Shown piece after piece: positions 12,122-24,056 of a stretch of DNA of 64,000 bases. This DNA is from Spirodela intermedia (Eukaryota > Streptophyta > Magnoliopsida > Alismatales > Araceae), in the NCBI GenBank assembly GCA_902729315.2, contig LR746264.1:126501-190500 (forward strand), in the 5' to 3' direction. The translations under genes and the position numbers were made by a program. Numbering within the stretch: the stretch's first letter is position 1; each line of letters starts with the position of its first letter. Under the pieces are notes generated by a model, which was given only the letters and a program-made list of their open reading frames with translations, did not search any database and was not told where the DNA came from.

Positions 12122-14319
12122 CGAGCAGGTGGCCATCAGCGGCAGGTATGGTCCATCGCCTTTCATCGCCCTCCTCCTCGAACGCTACCTCAAGGTGCCC
12201 ATCGAGGGGTGTCACACAAGCCCCCCCCCTGGTGTGTTTCTTGCCATGGCAACTAACTGTTCATATCATAATGATAATTTTTATTTTTTTTGGGCATGTA
12301 AATTCTTGAGGGGCTGTCTCGTTTTGGGGGGTTGTGTGGGGAAAACGGCTGCAGATGAAGGGTTGACCCGCGTTGGAGCTCTCGATGCAATCGCAGGTTG
12401 GGCTTCTTCTTCTTCTCCTCTTTTTGTTGAGTCGAATGTATATCTCCTGTGTATTATCCAGAAATCAGCCCCAAAACAGAGTGGGATTTTGTCAACCCCC
12501 AACGCAGCCTGGGGAAATATTGGCGCTGGGCTGGGCTGATGATGCTACACCAGGTGGAGGCTAAAGAAATTGCCATCGTTCCCATCTCAGCCAGCCACCC
12601 AGCCACCCAGCCACCCACCCTTTGACCTGAGGTGATCTGGTCCCCGATTAACGTCAGACCTCCGACCTGAATCCCAATCTTACATACGGCCGATATGCGC
12701 CGTGAGCACGGGATATGCTGTGATGGTGGTTCTGAGTTCAGAGCATGCGGAATAATGTGGACTGTTCAACAGCCGAGTAGGGCTTGTCAGAGGGTCGTTG
12801 ACCTTGACTGCGGTGTGAACACCCATGTGGTTTGAGATCGTGCACGTGCCTGCCCCGGCTTCACATGGGACGAGATCTCCCCGGCGTTGACTCGCTCTGT
12901 CCCGGTGAGTTAGGAGCAACGAAACCCACTTCGGCACGCTGCGTATATGAAACCCGTCGGGTCAACACCACTTGATACGTGTACATGTAGATATGATTTT
13001 TCATATTATTTAACAGATTATAATTTAGATGGGTCGTCCCCGTGCGGTGACCTTTGAGTGCAGTTGACAGGTACTGCCGAACCTCCCCTCACGGCCTCGC
13101 CATGGTGGTGTGGATGAGCGGAGGACCACTAAGCGGGACTCCGCCCCGCCGGCGGGCCGAGGACCGTGAGGCAGAGTTGGTTGACCGACTCCGTGAACTC
13201 TCCCCCCGCCCACCCCGGTCAAAGTCTCTTACGCACCTCCTACGCGTAGGTCGACGTGAGGTGGATGAAGACGGCGAGACAGAAGAAGCCGGATGCTTCG
13301 TACCAGAAACACGGCTAGGTTTAAACTGGGCATTGGATATTAGCTGGTTTTTCTAGTCACTACCGTGCGTTGCGCAAGACGAAGTGAATGACGACAGAGA
13401 GTGCGTGAGAGAGGAGAGAGAGACGCGAGCGTCTTGCTTCACCGTAAGTAAGAAAGGGGAGTCAACTTTCTTGGAATACGCCCAGGAATTAAGCAGGCGG
13501 GGATACCGAATCCGGCGCCGCTGCTGCAGAAAGGTGTTTCCCGAGTTACTCCCGATGACTGGTGACCGTCGTCATCCTCGTTGACGGCCCCGATTCATCC
13601 ATCTGGAAGAGGACCCATCTGCACCCTCCCCCACCAGCTGCAATAGTCTAGGGAGAGAAAGAGAGAGAGTGAGAGAAGGCTCCGTTGACGTTTGAGGGGT
13701 CTCACATCTTCTTCCTCTGGGAAGGATAGCCGAAGGACGACGGAGATGGGGTGAGGGGAGGGAGGGCACTAGAATACTGGTTGCTACGTCCAACGCCATA
13801 CATAGGCCATGTCCCTTCTTCTTCTCCGGCTTCGGAAGACGTGGGGCTGAGGAAAAACCCCCCAACCCCACTCACTGCCTCCCCTTCCCCGGCGAGTGGG
13901 CACTTTCTGTCTCCTTGCACTACCCCTTCTCCCTCCCCGCCACCCAACCCATCCACAGTCGTCCCGTCGGAACATTGGACGGAGATGTATAAGAAGAGTG
14001 GAGGAAGCAGCAGGAGGGGGACGACAGGCGAGACAGAGAGGGGCACGGCGGCCCGCTAACTCCCCCGAGTTAGACCCAGCCGCGGAGGAAGGAGAAAGGA
14101 TGACTTTTGAGAAGGGTACGGAAATCCAAAGCGGGAAGAAAGTCGTCCCTTTCTGTTCTATCCCTTTCTTTGTAGAGAGTCTCTTACTTGTCTCCTCTTG
14201 GTTGCTCCTTTTCTTTGTTAGATTATTTGCTGTCTCTCTTTGCAGAGGGCTGGGAGGGAGATAAGAATGAGGAGGACGGCGAAGCCCTCCCGCCGGTCCA
14301 AGAGCCCGTTCAGGCGAAG
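12122..14319. other. Intergenic region of about 2.2 kb
   Basis: No gene is supported. The stretch holds the 3' flank of the TRF-like gene, a short CAGCCACC-type minisatellite, a GC-rich block at 13080-13620, and the pyrimidine-rich 5' flank of the kinase gene from about 14140. Open frames at 13784-14506 (minus) and 13751-14059 (plus) have biased composition and no recognisable domain. Confidence 0.6.
12590..12620. repeat. Short CCAGCCAC minisatellite
   Basis: About four tandem copies of a 7-8 base CCAGCCA unit stand just before a TTTGACC sequence, some 500 bp downstream of the TRF-like stop codon. No function is apparent. Confidence 0.7.
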
Positions 14320-15130
14320 ATGGCGAGCGCCGACCCAGCCGGAGGTGCCTTTTCTCGTCAGAGATTCTTTTCCTTCTTTCACGGATGAGAGAGGAGAGAA
14401 GCAGTCTCGATTCCTTTCTTTTCCTCCTGTTGCTCTTCTTCTTTCTCTCTGTCGATGTGTCCCCTTTTTTTCTTATGCCTCCATACCCTGTTTTTGATGG
14501 TCGCAAAAGCGGGGGACGAGGTGACCGGGGGAAGCACGGACAAGGCCGATGGCAGCTCCGACGAGTCCTCGCCGAGAACAGCTCTCGACATCACCGTATC
14601 CGGCAGCACGGATTCCGACAGTAGCAGCAGCGGCGGCGGCGGCGCTGAGGAGCCCCATACCCATCAGTGGCGGGCTTTCATCAGGGGTCTGTTGCAGAGG
14701 AAGAAGTCCATAAGGCGGCTGTCGACATTCCCCCCGGCGGCGAGCCCGGAGATAACCAGATGGAGACCGCTCAGGAATCTGGAGAGGACTCGGACAGCTA
14801 AGGAGAGCGGCAGAGGGGAGCTGCCATTGGCGCCGCCGCCGCCACCGCCACCGCCGCCCCTAATTCTCTGGAGGCCCATGTGGCGGAGCTTCGAGCTGAA
14901 GGAGCTCGCGGCCGCCACCGATGACTTCAGCCCAGGTAAGCCGTAGTCAGTAAGCCTCTGTAGCTCTCAGGTTTCACTGCTCTCCCACCATCCTCTTCAC
15001 GAGATGACGACCGTCCAATCTGGATTCTTATGGCCTGGGTTCCTGCTGATGAACATTATCAACGGCCCACAGTACACCATGCCTTCGTTCTGATGCCCCA
15101 CTGCCTGCCTAAGTTTTCTCTGCTCGAAAC

Positions 15131-15180
<50 letters not shown>

Positions 15181-16621
15181 CTATATATATATATAGATAT
15201 CCTTGTGATTTTTCTGTCTACCTGAAAGGAATTTTATCATAATATTTCTCTTTAGTCGAGTCAAATGTGATATTTTCTACCCAATTATACAAGGCGAGAA
15301 GGGGGGCTAGTTCATCCGTCTTCTTCGAGGAAGAAAGACATGGATGTAAAGACGTTCCCGTACGTCTCTCTCCCTCTACTCGTACAGAGTCTGCTCCTGG
15401 AACCACTATTGATTCACAAACAGCGTGGGGACCTTCCCTTGTGGGATGGGGGATCCTGCTCTCCGGCTTCTCGTCCGCCTGCGAGACGCCGACGTGGAAC
15501 ACCTCGAGACCCAAGACAAATCCCCCCCCCCCTCTCTCTCTCTTTCTCTCTCTTCCACTGTTGATGGCTGCACCTCGCTGGTATTCCTTTTCTGTCCTGA
15601 GATTTCTCCATCCCTCGCTCTCTCGCCAGCGCCTCTCTCTGCGGCCGCGCCGGATGTGTGCACCATCTTCTTCTTCCTCCCACTTGCCCCGCATCTACCG
15701 TCTGATTTGACCCCGTTTAATCATTCCCATGGCAGAGAACTTGATCGGAAGAGGCGGGCATGCAGAGGTTTACCGGGGGCGGCTGCCCAGTGGGCAGCTG
15801 GTTGCGGTGAAGCGGCTGATGAAGAAGGAGATGGAAGAGGAGAGAGTGGGAGACTTTTTGTCGGAGCTGGGGATTATCGCCCACGTCAACCATCCGAACG
15901 CCGCCCACCTCCTCGGTTTCGGGGTCGAAGGCGGCCTCCACCTCGTTCTCCAGTACTCCCCACACGGGAGCTTGGCCTCTGTCCTCCATGGTAACCTGCG
16001 AGAGCCTCTTCTTCCGCGTTCTCTCTCTATCTCTCTGCAGTCATGATAGAGTGAGAAAGAAGCTATTGTCTGATGTGGGCTCGTGGGGATCGGCCGTCCA
16101 AACATAGAGAAATGACGGGAGACTCTCGTTTCAGGTTCGAAGGATCCGATCGAGTGGGGCATCCGATTTAAGATTGCGCTGGGCGTGGCGGAGGGGCTGC
16201 GCTACCTTCATGAGGGCTGCCACCGGCGCATAATCCACAGGGACATTAAGGCTTCTAACATTCTGCTCACCGACGATTATCAACCTCAGGTTGTCCCTCT
16301 CGACTTAAAATGCTTATTTAGTTGATTTGCCTCCCGTACCGTACATAGTGCTTCGTTCCCAAGAGCAGAGAGAGAGAGAGGGTTGCGGACGATGGTGCAA
16401 CACCTATTTAGTTATAGACTTCATCGTTTTCTCTGGCTGACCACTCTGCACCTGCGACCACAGATTTCTGATTTTGGCCTTGCGAAGTGGTTGCCGGACC
16501 AGTGGCCGCACCACGTGATGTTCCCGATCGAGGGCACATTCGGGTTGGTTCACCCCTCTTCCATCAGATCCTTCTTCTTCTTCTTCGGTCTCTCTTCTCA
16601 TGTGCTCTCTCCCTCCCTCTC

Positions 16622-16661
<40 letters not shown>

Positions 16662-17474
16662 CCGGGCAGGTACTTGGCGCCGGAGTACTTCATGCATGGG
16701 GTGGTAAACGAGAAGACGGACGTCTTCGCCTTTGGGGTTCTGCTCTTGGAACTCATTACCGGTCGCCGGGCAGTAGACTCGTCCCGCCACAGCCTCGTGA
16801 TATGGGTACGTCCGGCGTAGCCGGCCTGCGCTGGCGGAGTATGCCCTCCCAGAGGATGATGAAACATGCCCTTCTCCCTGTGTGCGACAGGCGAAGCCCC
16901 TGTTGGACGCCAAGAACCTCGAGGAGCTAGTCGACCCCAGCCTCGGGGGCTCGTATGAGCCTCGAGAGATGAACAGCGCGGTTGCGGTGGCGTCGGCGAG
17001 CATCCACCACATGCCCACCTTGCGGCCTCACATGAACCAGGTGGGAAGACCCAGATGAGATGAGTCCGTTGAACCCCACCCCCCCCCCGGCCTCGCTTCC
17101 TAGTCTGGATGCATTACTTGGGCGGATTGCCCATGGGCAGGCTGAGCTCACAGCCAGATCGGTCGTTCAATATCTCTCGGTGGCCGTGTTCAGACTTTTC
17201 TCCGAGTTGAGGCTGGTTCCGACAGGATGGCCGATGACCTCTGTTTACTTTGGAGAAGGATCTCTGGGATCCGATGGAGGATACCACTATGAATTAATGT
17301 TCTGTGTCTGCTCAGGCTCTGCAGGTTCTGAGAGGCGAGGATGAATCGATAGTGGTCGGCGGGGACGGGCCAACCAAGCCAGTCCTCTTCGATGCCTGCG
17401 ATCTGGAAGACTACTCGAGCTCGAGGTATCTCAACGATCTTAGTCGGCATAGGAAGCTCGCCTTGGAACAGTGA
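14320..17474 (+). CDS. Receptor-like cytoplasmic kinase, RLCK VI type
   Basis: Eight exons (14320-14344, 14510-14935, 15736-15990, 16135-16289, 16464-16543, 16670-16805, 16891-17040, 17316-17474) give 461 residues. A 25-nt first exon encodes MASADPAG and splices in phase into a Ser/Gly-rich N terminus, then [18 protein letters not shown], the usual entry to RLCK VI kinases. The kinase domain covers about 149-435: glycine loop [17 protein letters not shown] lysine, catalytic [11 protein letters not shown], metal-binding [11 protein letters not shown], then [15 protein letters not shown]. It has no transmembrane segment or extracellular domain. Relatives bind Rho-type (ROP) GTPases and act at or near the plasma membrane; that role is inferred. 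A start at 14267 in another frame was considered but does not splice in phase to exon 2. Confidence 0.9.
15132..15195 (+). repeat. (CT)24 followed by (TA)7 in a kinase intron
   Basis: A pure CT run at 15132-15179 is followed by TA dinucleotides at 15182-15195. It lies in the 800-bp intron between exons 2 and 3, about 200 nt after the donor, CT on the sense strand. Confidence 0.95.
16625..16660 (+). repeat. (CT)18 forming the polypyrimidine tract of a kinase 3' splice site
   Basis: The CT run ends nine bases before the acceptor CAG at 16667-16669, so the microsatellite itself is the polypyrimidine tract for exon 6. Length changes could affect splicing. Confidence 0.9.
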
Positions 17475-18173
17475 AGATGGGAGAGGTCGTGATCCGGTCC
17501 TCCTCGCCGCGCTACTTCTGCATGTTTATTTGTACATGGCGACAAGAGAAAGGGAGGAAAGAAGGGTTTCCCTCTCCCAATCCGATGACGGATTTGGAAT
17601 GATTTCATGCAAAGAAGTTTTTAGGTTTATCCTCTCAGCTTCTGCTTCTTTTCCTCTCTCCAAGGCCGAGTTTTGGTCCTCTGTCGCTGTGCGGATAAAA
17701 AAAGCCGATTAAAGAAGACGACTGTGCGGCGGCGGTGGAGCCACCCAGAAATTAGTGTTGTCGTAAACGCTAAGCCATGGACCTGCTGGGGAGTTCTTGG
17801 GCCCGGGGGTCGTCTCTCCATCTCGCGAATGAGCAAGTCGTCGCCGCCGCCGTCCCATCGTGGGTCGGTTCCCACAGGAGATGCGACCGCCACCGGGGTG
17901 AGGGTTAAAAGGTGGAGGGGAGATGGCACAGTGACTTTTGGTCCTGTCCTCGTCGTCCCCGTCACCCGGTGACCTCTCTAAGAGGAGCCGCTACAGGTGG
18001 TGGGCGCAGCGGGGCAGCCCCCTCCTCCCCTCCCTTCGAGCGAGCACGTGACTCCACGCCTCCACTCTCTCTCTCATCTCGACTAGGGAAGCTGGCGTGG
18101 TTCCTCGGACGGATAGCGGCAGCATCATCCAGAAAATCCTCTTTCAGCTGAGGTTCGGGGAGGAGAGGAGGAT
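17475..18173. other. Intergenic: kinase 3' flank and ABA4 5' flank
   Basis: The two same-strand genes are 699 bp apart. A minus-strand open frame at 17627-17965 has no recognisable domain. The last ~150 bases before the ABA4 ATG are pyrimidine-rich and probably form the leader. Confidence 0.55.
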
Positions 18174-20099
18174 ATGGGCACCATCTCCCGTCTCACGGTA
18201 AGCTGCTACCCGTCTGGCTGGGCCGGCTCGCCTTCTCCCTCCCTCTGTTCCGCCGCTGCTGCTGCCGTCCTCGTCGATGGTCGTCGGGAATTCAGTCTTT
18301 GTTTGCTGCTGTTGCGATTTCTAGTCGTCGTTCTCAGATTTCGAGTCGCCGGGGGCATTAGATTTGGAACCCTGATTATTCCCGCCCTCTTCCTCCTCCT
18401 CCCTGGTTCTTTCCGTCGGTATTGTTTCTCTATGGTCTCTCGCAATCCTCGGGTTGTATGCCCTCAAATCTTCCTGCAAACTCTGTGGTTTGGAAGATTT
18501 GGGGGTTAGATTTGAGCCCGGATACTTCATTCTCCGATTGCAGAGGCTGATTTCTTGACAGATCTGAGAAACTCACGAGCCCGAACGCTGTCCTGTATGC
18601 TGTATGCTTTATGCTACCCACTGAATTTGGTCGTCGTACTGAAAAACCCTTTCCTTTTTGACCAGTTGTCTCTCAAGAACAGATCAAATTGAATGTATTG
18701 ATGCCGTTGGCTTGCCGACGCTCGAGCCCTTGAAAATATAATACAGAAGAAGGGCTCCCCTGACGATTGCCCGCCCGGCGGTGCTGTCTTACTTTCAGGT
18801 CAGCCAGCCATGGAAGGCCGGCTTAGGCTTAAGCCTCCCCTCCACCGGGGCGGACAGGCGGGTCTTTGCTTTCAAGGGCACGAGCAACGAATTCCTCGGT
18901 CTCCGGATTTCAGCGGGGTCGGGACGCTGCCAGATTGGTCAGCGATGGAGCTTCATGGGCGGGGCGAGAGCCGTTCTCCAGCGGCAAGCTCTGAGCTTCA
19001 CCCCTTGCAGGAAGACCCTCTTCTGCCCATCAGCTTCCTGTAAATCCTCCGGACACCCCCCCCCCCCTTCCGTCCGTCTTCTGTCCATTACTCCCGCATC
19101 TCCATCTCCATTCTTCTGCTCGCATCTCCTTCTCTGTATCAAGCTCGGAGAGAATTGAAAATCCGTCCTTGTTCTTCCTCCTCATCTGTGCGAAGCTGTT
19201 TCTTAAAAGATCCCTTCCCCTGGGCGCAATGATCCACTGAATCCATGACGGGCCGCGCCCGCGATGTTGACGCTGCAGGGCTCCCGGGTCCTGAGATCGC
19301 CGGCAGCGCTTTCACCGCCGGAACAGTCGCGGTGCTGCCCTTCTACGCTCTCATGGTTCTGGCCCCCCACGCCAAGCTGGTCGGTCTGCCCCTTCCATCC
19401 CACTGAATGCAGAGTGCAGAGTGCAGAGAGAGAGGGGGGAGCATGGAAACCTAACGCCGCCATCTTCGTCAGAGTTCATCTTCTGCTCATCTTCGTGGGT
19501 GTTCTCCGCGCAGACCAAGAGGAGCATGGAGAGCGGCTTGCCCTACGTGGCCCTCGGCGCGGCATACGCGTTCCTCCTCTACCTCTCCTGGACGGCCGAC
19601 ACCATGAGGCTGATGTTCTCCAGCAAGTACTGGCTGCCAGAGGTTCACATTACATCATCTTGTCCTCTTCTTCTTCTTCTTCTACCTAACCCTCCTCATC
19701 ATCCGTCTTCTTCTGCGGCTGAGAGATCTCGCCTTGCCTCTTTGTTGTGGTTCAGCTGTCGAGCATAACGAGGATGTTCTCGAACGAGTTGACCATGGCC
19801 TCCGCCTGGCTGCACCTGCTGCTGGTTGACTTGTTCGCTGCCAGGTGCCCGCCTCTTTTACCCATACTCTGACCTCATCCCCCGCAACCACCCGGGGTGG
19901 GAAGGTTGACTAAGAGTTCGCTTATCTGGTTGGTATTCCCAGGCAGATATTCCACGACGGGCTGGAGCACAAGGTGGAGACCCGGCACTCCGTCTTGCTG
20001 TGCCTCTTCTTCTGCCCCATCGGCATTGCCGCCCACCTCATCACCAAGCTGCTGACGAGGATGGCTCGGCTTCGATTGATGCCCCAGGCCCAGGAATAA
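18174..20099 (+). CDS. ABA4: ABA4 (neoxanthin-deficient 4) family plastid membrane protein
   Basis: Six exons (18174-18197, 18799-19039, 19279-19379, 19514-19642, 19756-19844, 19943-20099) give 246 residues. The first ~75 residues form a plastid transit-like leader and contain the conserved RWSFMGGAR. Four hydrophobic segments follow: [48 protein letters not shown] and [19 protein letters not shown]. The spacing with [18 protein letters not shown] and ETRHSV matches the DUF4281/ABA4 family. ABA4 is needed to turn violaxanthin into neoxanthin, a precursor of abscisic acid, in plastid membranes; its biochemical role is not fully settled. The 8-codon first exon is supported by phase and by the conserved Trp split across introns 2/3. 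Confidence 0.93.
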
Positions 20100-20206
20100 G
20101 CTGGTTCCTTCGTTGACTTTATTCATTGGAGGATAACTCGGTGGCCTCCTGTTTGGAGTTCCTGTTTTGCTTCCGCTGGTTTTTCCTCAGCCTTTGTGAA
20201 CCCCGC

Positions 20207-20237
<31 letters not shown>

Positions 20238-20907
20238 GCGGCCTCCTGCTGCATAAAGTGGCCGACATGAACAGCTTGCTTGGCCATGATCTTCGGCTTC
20301 ACCCTCCCACATGGACGCCGTTATCTGGGCACGCAGGGGAGGGAGATGGAGGAGCTTTGGCTCCTCCGCCGGCGGCGATCTCACCGTAACCTGGGCTCGA
20401 GTTGACTATGGCCAACGCAAGGACGACCAGGGGAAGACGGCACGGTGGGTTCCTAATTTACGTGAATGAAGGCATCTACAGTGATCGAACCGTCCGTTTG
20501 ACGGCGGGAATGGCCAGCCTGACCGTTTGTGGGGATGGACCCGACGTTGTGAGGGGTAGCCGGGGCTGCGCAAGCGGTTATGCCGGACCATTGACTGCTA
20601 CACAACTTCAGTCGAGCGAGAGAGAGAGAGAGAGAGGGGGGGCGGAGGACGATGAGAGGAAATTGGGAAGATGATCAGAGAACAAACACACGCATGATGG
20701 GCAGACGGCAGCGAAACCACAAGTGAGAGGTCCTCCGCATCTTCTCGGAGATGTAATCTCTCGAAGACAGACAATGAAGCGTCGTCAAATGAGTTAATTC
20801 AGTTCAGTTCAGTTCATAATCAAGCAAGCAAGCAAGCCTGCCTCACGGGACCGACCAAAAAGACCAAAAATCCAGGCAAAGCAGGCAGGCGGCCTCCCTC
20901 TCCGCGG
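20100..20907. other. Intergenic between converging ABA4 and VIN3-like genes
   Basis: It contains both 3' flanks, a CT run at 20207-20233 (CT on the ABA4 strand) and a GA run at 20617-20636 (CT on the VIN3-like strand). An AGTTC tandem (about four copies) is at 20801-20816 and AAGC repeats at 20823-20837. No gene is seen. Confidence 0.6.
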
Positions 20908-23314
20908 TCAGTGCCAGAGCCTGGTGCAAAGGCGGTGGTCCTTGGCCGCCAGCTTCCCGTTGCAGACGCCGTTTGGAGGCTTCTCCTCGCCCTGGCAGAT
21001 GCCGTCCTTGAAGGAGTCGACCAGCTGGTCGACCAAGCTCGCCGGCTCGTCGATCAGGACGTCGATGAAGGCGCTGACCACCCTCCTCTCCTGAGCCGTA
21101 GCCTTCAGGCTGAACCACGTCAGGAACTTCACCCGGAACTCCTTCTCCATGTGCCCCTCGCACTCCAGCCACCGGATCACCTTCACGCAGTACTCGTACC
21201 GCCGCTCCGCAGGCTCGCCGCCGCCGCCACCTCTGTCGCCGGCGGCCGGTTGGGCCTTGGGAGCGGCGTCGCACTTGCTCGTAGTCCCCGCGGGGAGACG
21301 ATCGGAGCCGGCGAGGAACGGCGGCGGCGCCTCACTCGGCCGCAGGGCATGGTGGCGCTGCTTCACGCTGTTGTCCCCGACGTCCTCCGCAGCGCCAGCG
21401 GTCTCGGCGCCGATCTCAAGGCGGCGGTTCCCTTCCCGGTGGCTGTCGCTGGAGCTCGTCGAGCCCCTCTGCGAGTTGGTGTGGACGGCCATCGTCGTCG
21501 GCTCTCCTCCGTTCCTCTTCCTTTCCCCGTCGCAGGCCGCGCCGACCGGGAAGAAATTGAACCCATTGCTGGCGCTCGAGGAGGCTCTCGTGACCAGCGT
21601 GGCCTCCCATCTCTTCCTCCCCAGCTCCCCTGCGCCGCCGAAAGCGGCGACCTTGAAGGAGTACTCGGTCGCCGGGCTGAGCCCCGAGACCATGATCCTC
21701 CTCTCCGGCCGCAGCAGCACGCAGGTGGGTTCCTCCGAGTAGTTTACCTCGCAGGACCTTCGATGCCAGAGCCTGTAACCCACCACCGCATCCTCCATGG
21801 TCCTGCGCTCCGCCGCAACTGAGATAACCACGGAGGTGGAGGAGACGTCCTCGAATCCGACGGGGCTGATTGGAGAGCCTGCGCCGCCAGAGAGACAAAG
21901 AGAGAGAGAAGATCGATGATCCCGTCCATAAGGTGGTAAGGCGGAGGAAAATAAACGACAGAGAGCTGTTGGGTTGACTTCACCTTGATGGGAGTCGCCG
22001 TCGGCGGCGGGGGGTGCCTCAGGCGCAGCAGCACCATCAGATAGCACGAGGTCGATGGCCTCAATGGCGAACGCGCAGAGCTTCTGGACCTCTGCGCTGC
22101 AGGCGAGGCGGTTGACTATTCCCCTGGCCATCCTCGCGGAGACCTTGTCCAGAGGGCCGACCTCCTTCTTGAGCTTCTTTGCGGCCGAATCCACGATGGT
22201 CTGTATGCGCCGGTAGCTCTCGGTCCCCCTGAGGATCTGATGGCTCAAAGACACCCGCTTGCAGAGAAGGTCCACCCTCCTGGCGTCCTTGGCGATCACC
22301 AGCTGCTTCCTTAGGTTGCTGCGCGTTGACAAAAACGAGGGATGATCCGATCGGCCGAATGAAGCACGATGGGTGGGTGCTCGACTATATTTAGGCAAAT
22401 CTGCTAAGCTGAAACTATAGGAATCTGAGAGGGGAATAATGATCAAGAACATGCACGGTGCGGGTTACCCGATGAGCCCATTCTCTTTCTTGCAGAAGGC
22501 GCAGTAGAAGCCACCGTCCAGCCGCTCGCTGCGGCTGTTCCTGGCGATGCCGCACCTCTCGTCCCTGAGGGCGCACTTGAGATGGCAGGATAGGCCGCAG
22601 GAGCTGCCCCCCTGAGACGGGGGATCGGAGGTGCAGACCAGCCACAGGCTGGGGTCCTTGTTCTCGTCGAAGCTGTAGCAGATGCAGCAGGAGCACCTCT
22701 TGCAGAAGGCGTCCTCCGGGTCGAGGATCGCCTGGCAGGCGAGATTCCGGCAGAGGAGGCCCTCGCTCTTCTCTCCCTCTCCCTCTCCGTCGCCGTCGCC
22801 GTCGCCGTCGCATGGAGGGGATGACGACTGGACGGAGCCGGCGACTATCTTCTGAGGTTGGGCCAGCTTCCTCCTCTTCCTAGTCCCGCCGGCGGCGGCC
22901 TTCTCCCTCGCCGCCGGAGGAGGGCAGGGGCTCGGGCCATCGGCGCCGGGGGCCTTCTGGGAGACCAGCCTGAGCAGCCTCTCTATCATCTTTGACTTGG
23001 TGAGACCCGTATACTTCCTCTCCTCGCCCATCTCCGCGCAGATGATCTGCAGCAGCTCCCGACGGGTCCAGCTCTGCAGCAAATCCAGAGCGTCGTCGGG
23101 GCAGAGGGAGATTTGGTGCACTATCCTCCTCTTCTCGTCCAAGCTCAGATCACTGCACTTGGCAGGATCGCCGCAGAGACCTGGAGATAACGTGGAATAC
23201 GAGGATAATCTGTGAGCACCACCGGCGACTGCAACTAGAATTAAAGACCACCCCCACCGAAGACCTGCGAAAATTGAATCGCCCTGGTTCCGCATGTATG
23301 TATGTATGTATATC

Positions 23315-23354
<40 letters not shown>

Positions 23355-24056
23355 TGTATGTTTATTCGCTGAGTTCTTCCCCAAAGTGGACGGGTGGTTC
23401 ATGGAAAGATAGGCCCTTGAATCGAGGGTGGTCCGATGATGCCGATTCATATCTACCAGAAGCTATTGTGGAATCGAGGAGAATGAGCGCTCGATTGGTG
23501 AGAGGCCGGGTAGAGATTCAGAACAAGCTGGTCAATGATGAGATCTTTCGTCCGTTTTCAGTAGCTTGGATGAGATCTTTAGTTTCACATAATGTCGTTT
23601 GGGGGTTCGCCCGGCGGATATTCTTCCCCGCTCTCACATGAAAATACGCCGCTTCTGATGGTTCTGGGCACAAGAAAGCCACTGTCGGGGAAGAAGGAGA
23701 AGACGGGAGGCAGGTAGGAGAGGAGAAGATGTTACCGCGCAGAGGTCAACGATGAGCGAGGGGGATGGTGACGACGAGGAGAAGCTCTCGCTGAAGAGTC
23801 AACAGGCGAGGGGTAATGCCGGCATCCTCTCGAATAAGGCTCTGCGCATGGGCATGGAAGGAGGAGGGGGACAGGATTTGGGGACGGGGGGATCTTCTGC
23901 CCAGCAATGGGGGAGGAATGCGCCACCGCGACGGCCGGGGGACGGCAGTGGGGCGACAGAGAGGGGCCGGCGGCGCCGGCGAGGAGGGGAGAAGGGAAAT
24001 GTACCTGAGAGGAAGGCCTCTGCTACAGGAGCATGCTCTTCTCCGGTCGTCTCCAT
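20908..24056 (-). CDS. VIN3-like (VEL) PHD-finger protein with FNIII and VID domains
   Basis: Four exons (24056-24005, 23180-22469, 22318-21984, 21878-20908) join in phase to 689 residues. After the short first exon (METTGEEHAPVAEAFLS) comes the conserved PAKCSDLSLDEKRRIVHQIS, SWTRRELLQIICAEMG and RKYTGLTKSKMIERLL. A basic KRRKL patch follows, then a Cys-rich PHD finger at about 160-255 (CKRCSCCICYSFDENKDPSL). Next are an ENGLIG link and KQLVIAKDARRVDLLC, an FNIII domain at about 375-470 (GLSPATEYSFKVAAFG) and the C-terminal VID (CVKVIRWLECEGHMEKEF). VEL proteins assist Polycomb PRC2 in silencing FLC-type and other targets and polymerise through the VID. The start is the weakest point: the frame upstream of METTG is open, and a start at MTMGAS or earlier is possible. 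Confidence 0.9.
23318..23351. repeat. (TA)17 flanked by TATG repeats
   Basis: An almost pure TA run is bordered by GTAT repeats on both sides (CATGTATGTATG before, TGCATGTATG after). It lies in intron 1 of the VIN3-like gene. The flanking repeats are near mirror images, so the locus can form a cruciform. Confidence 0.95.
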
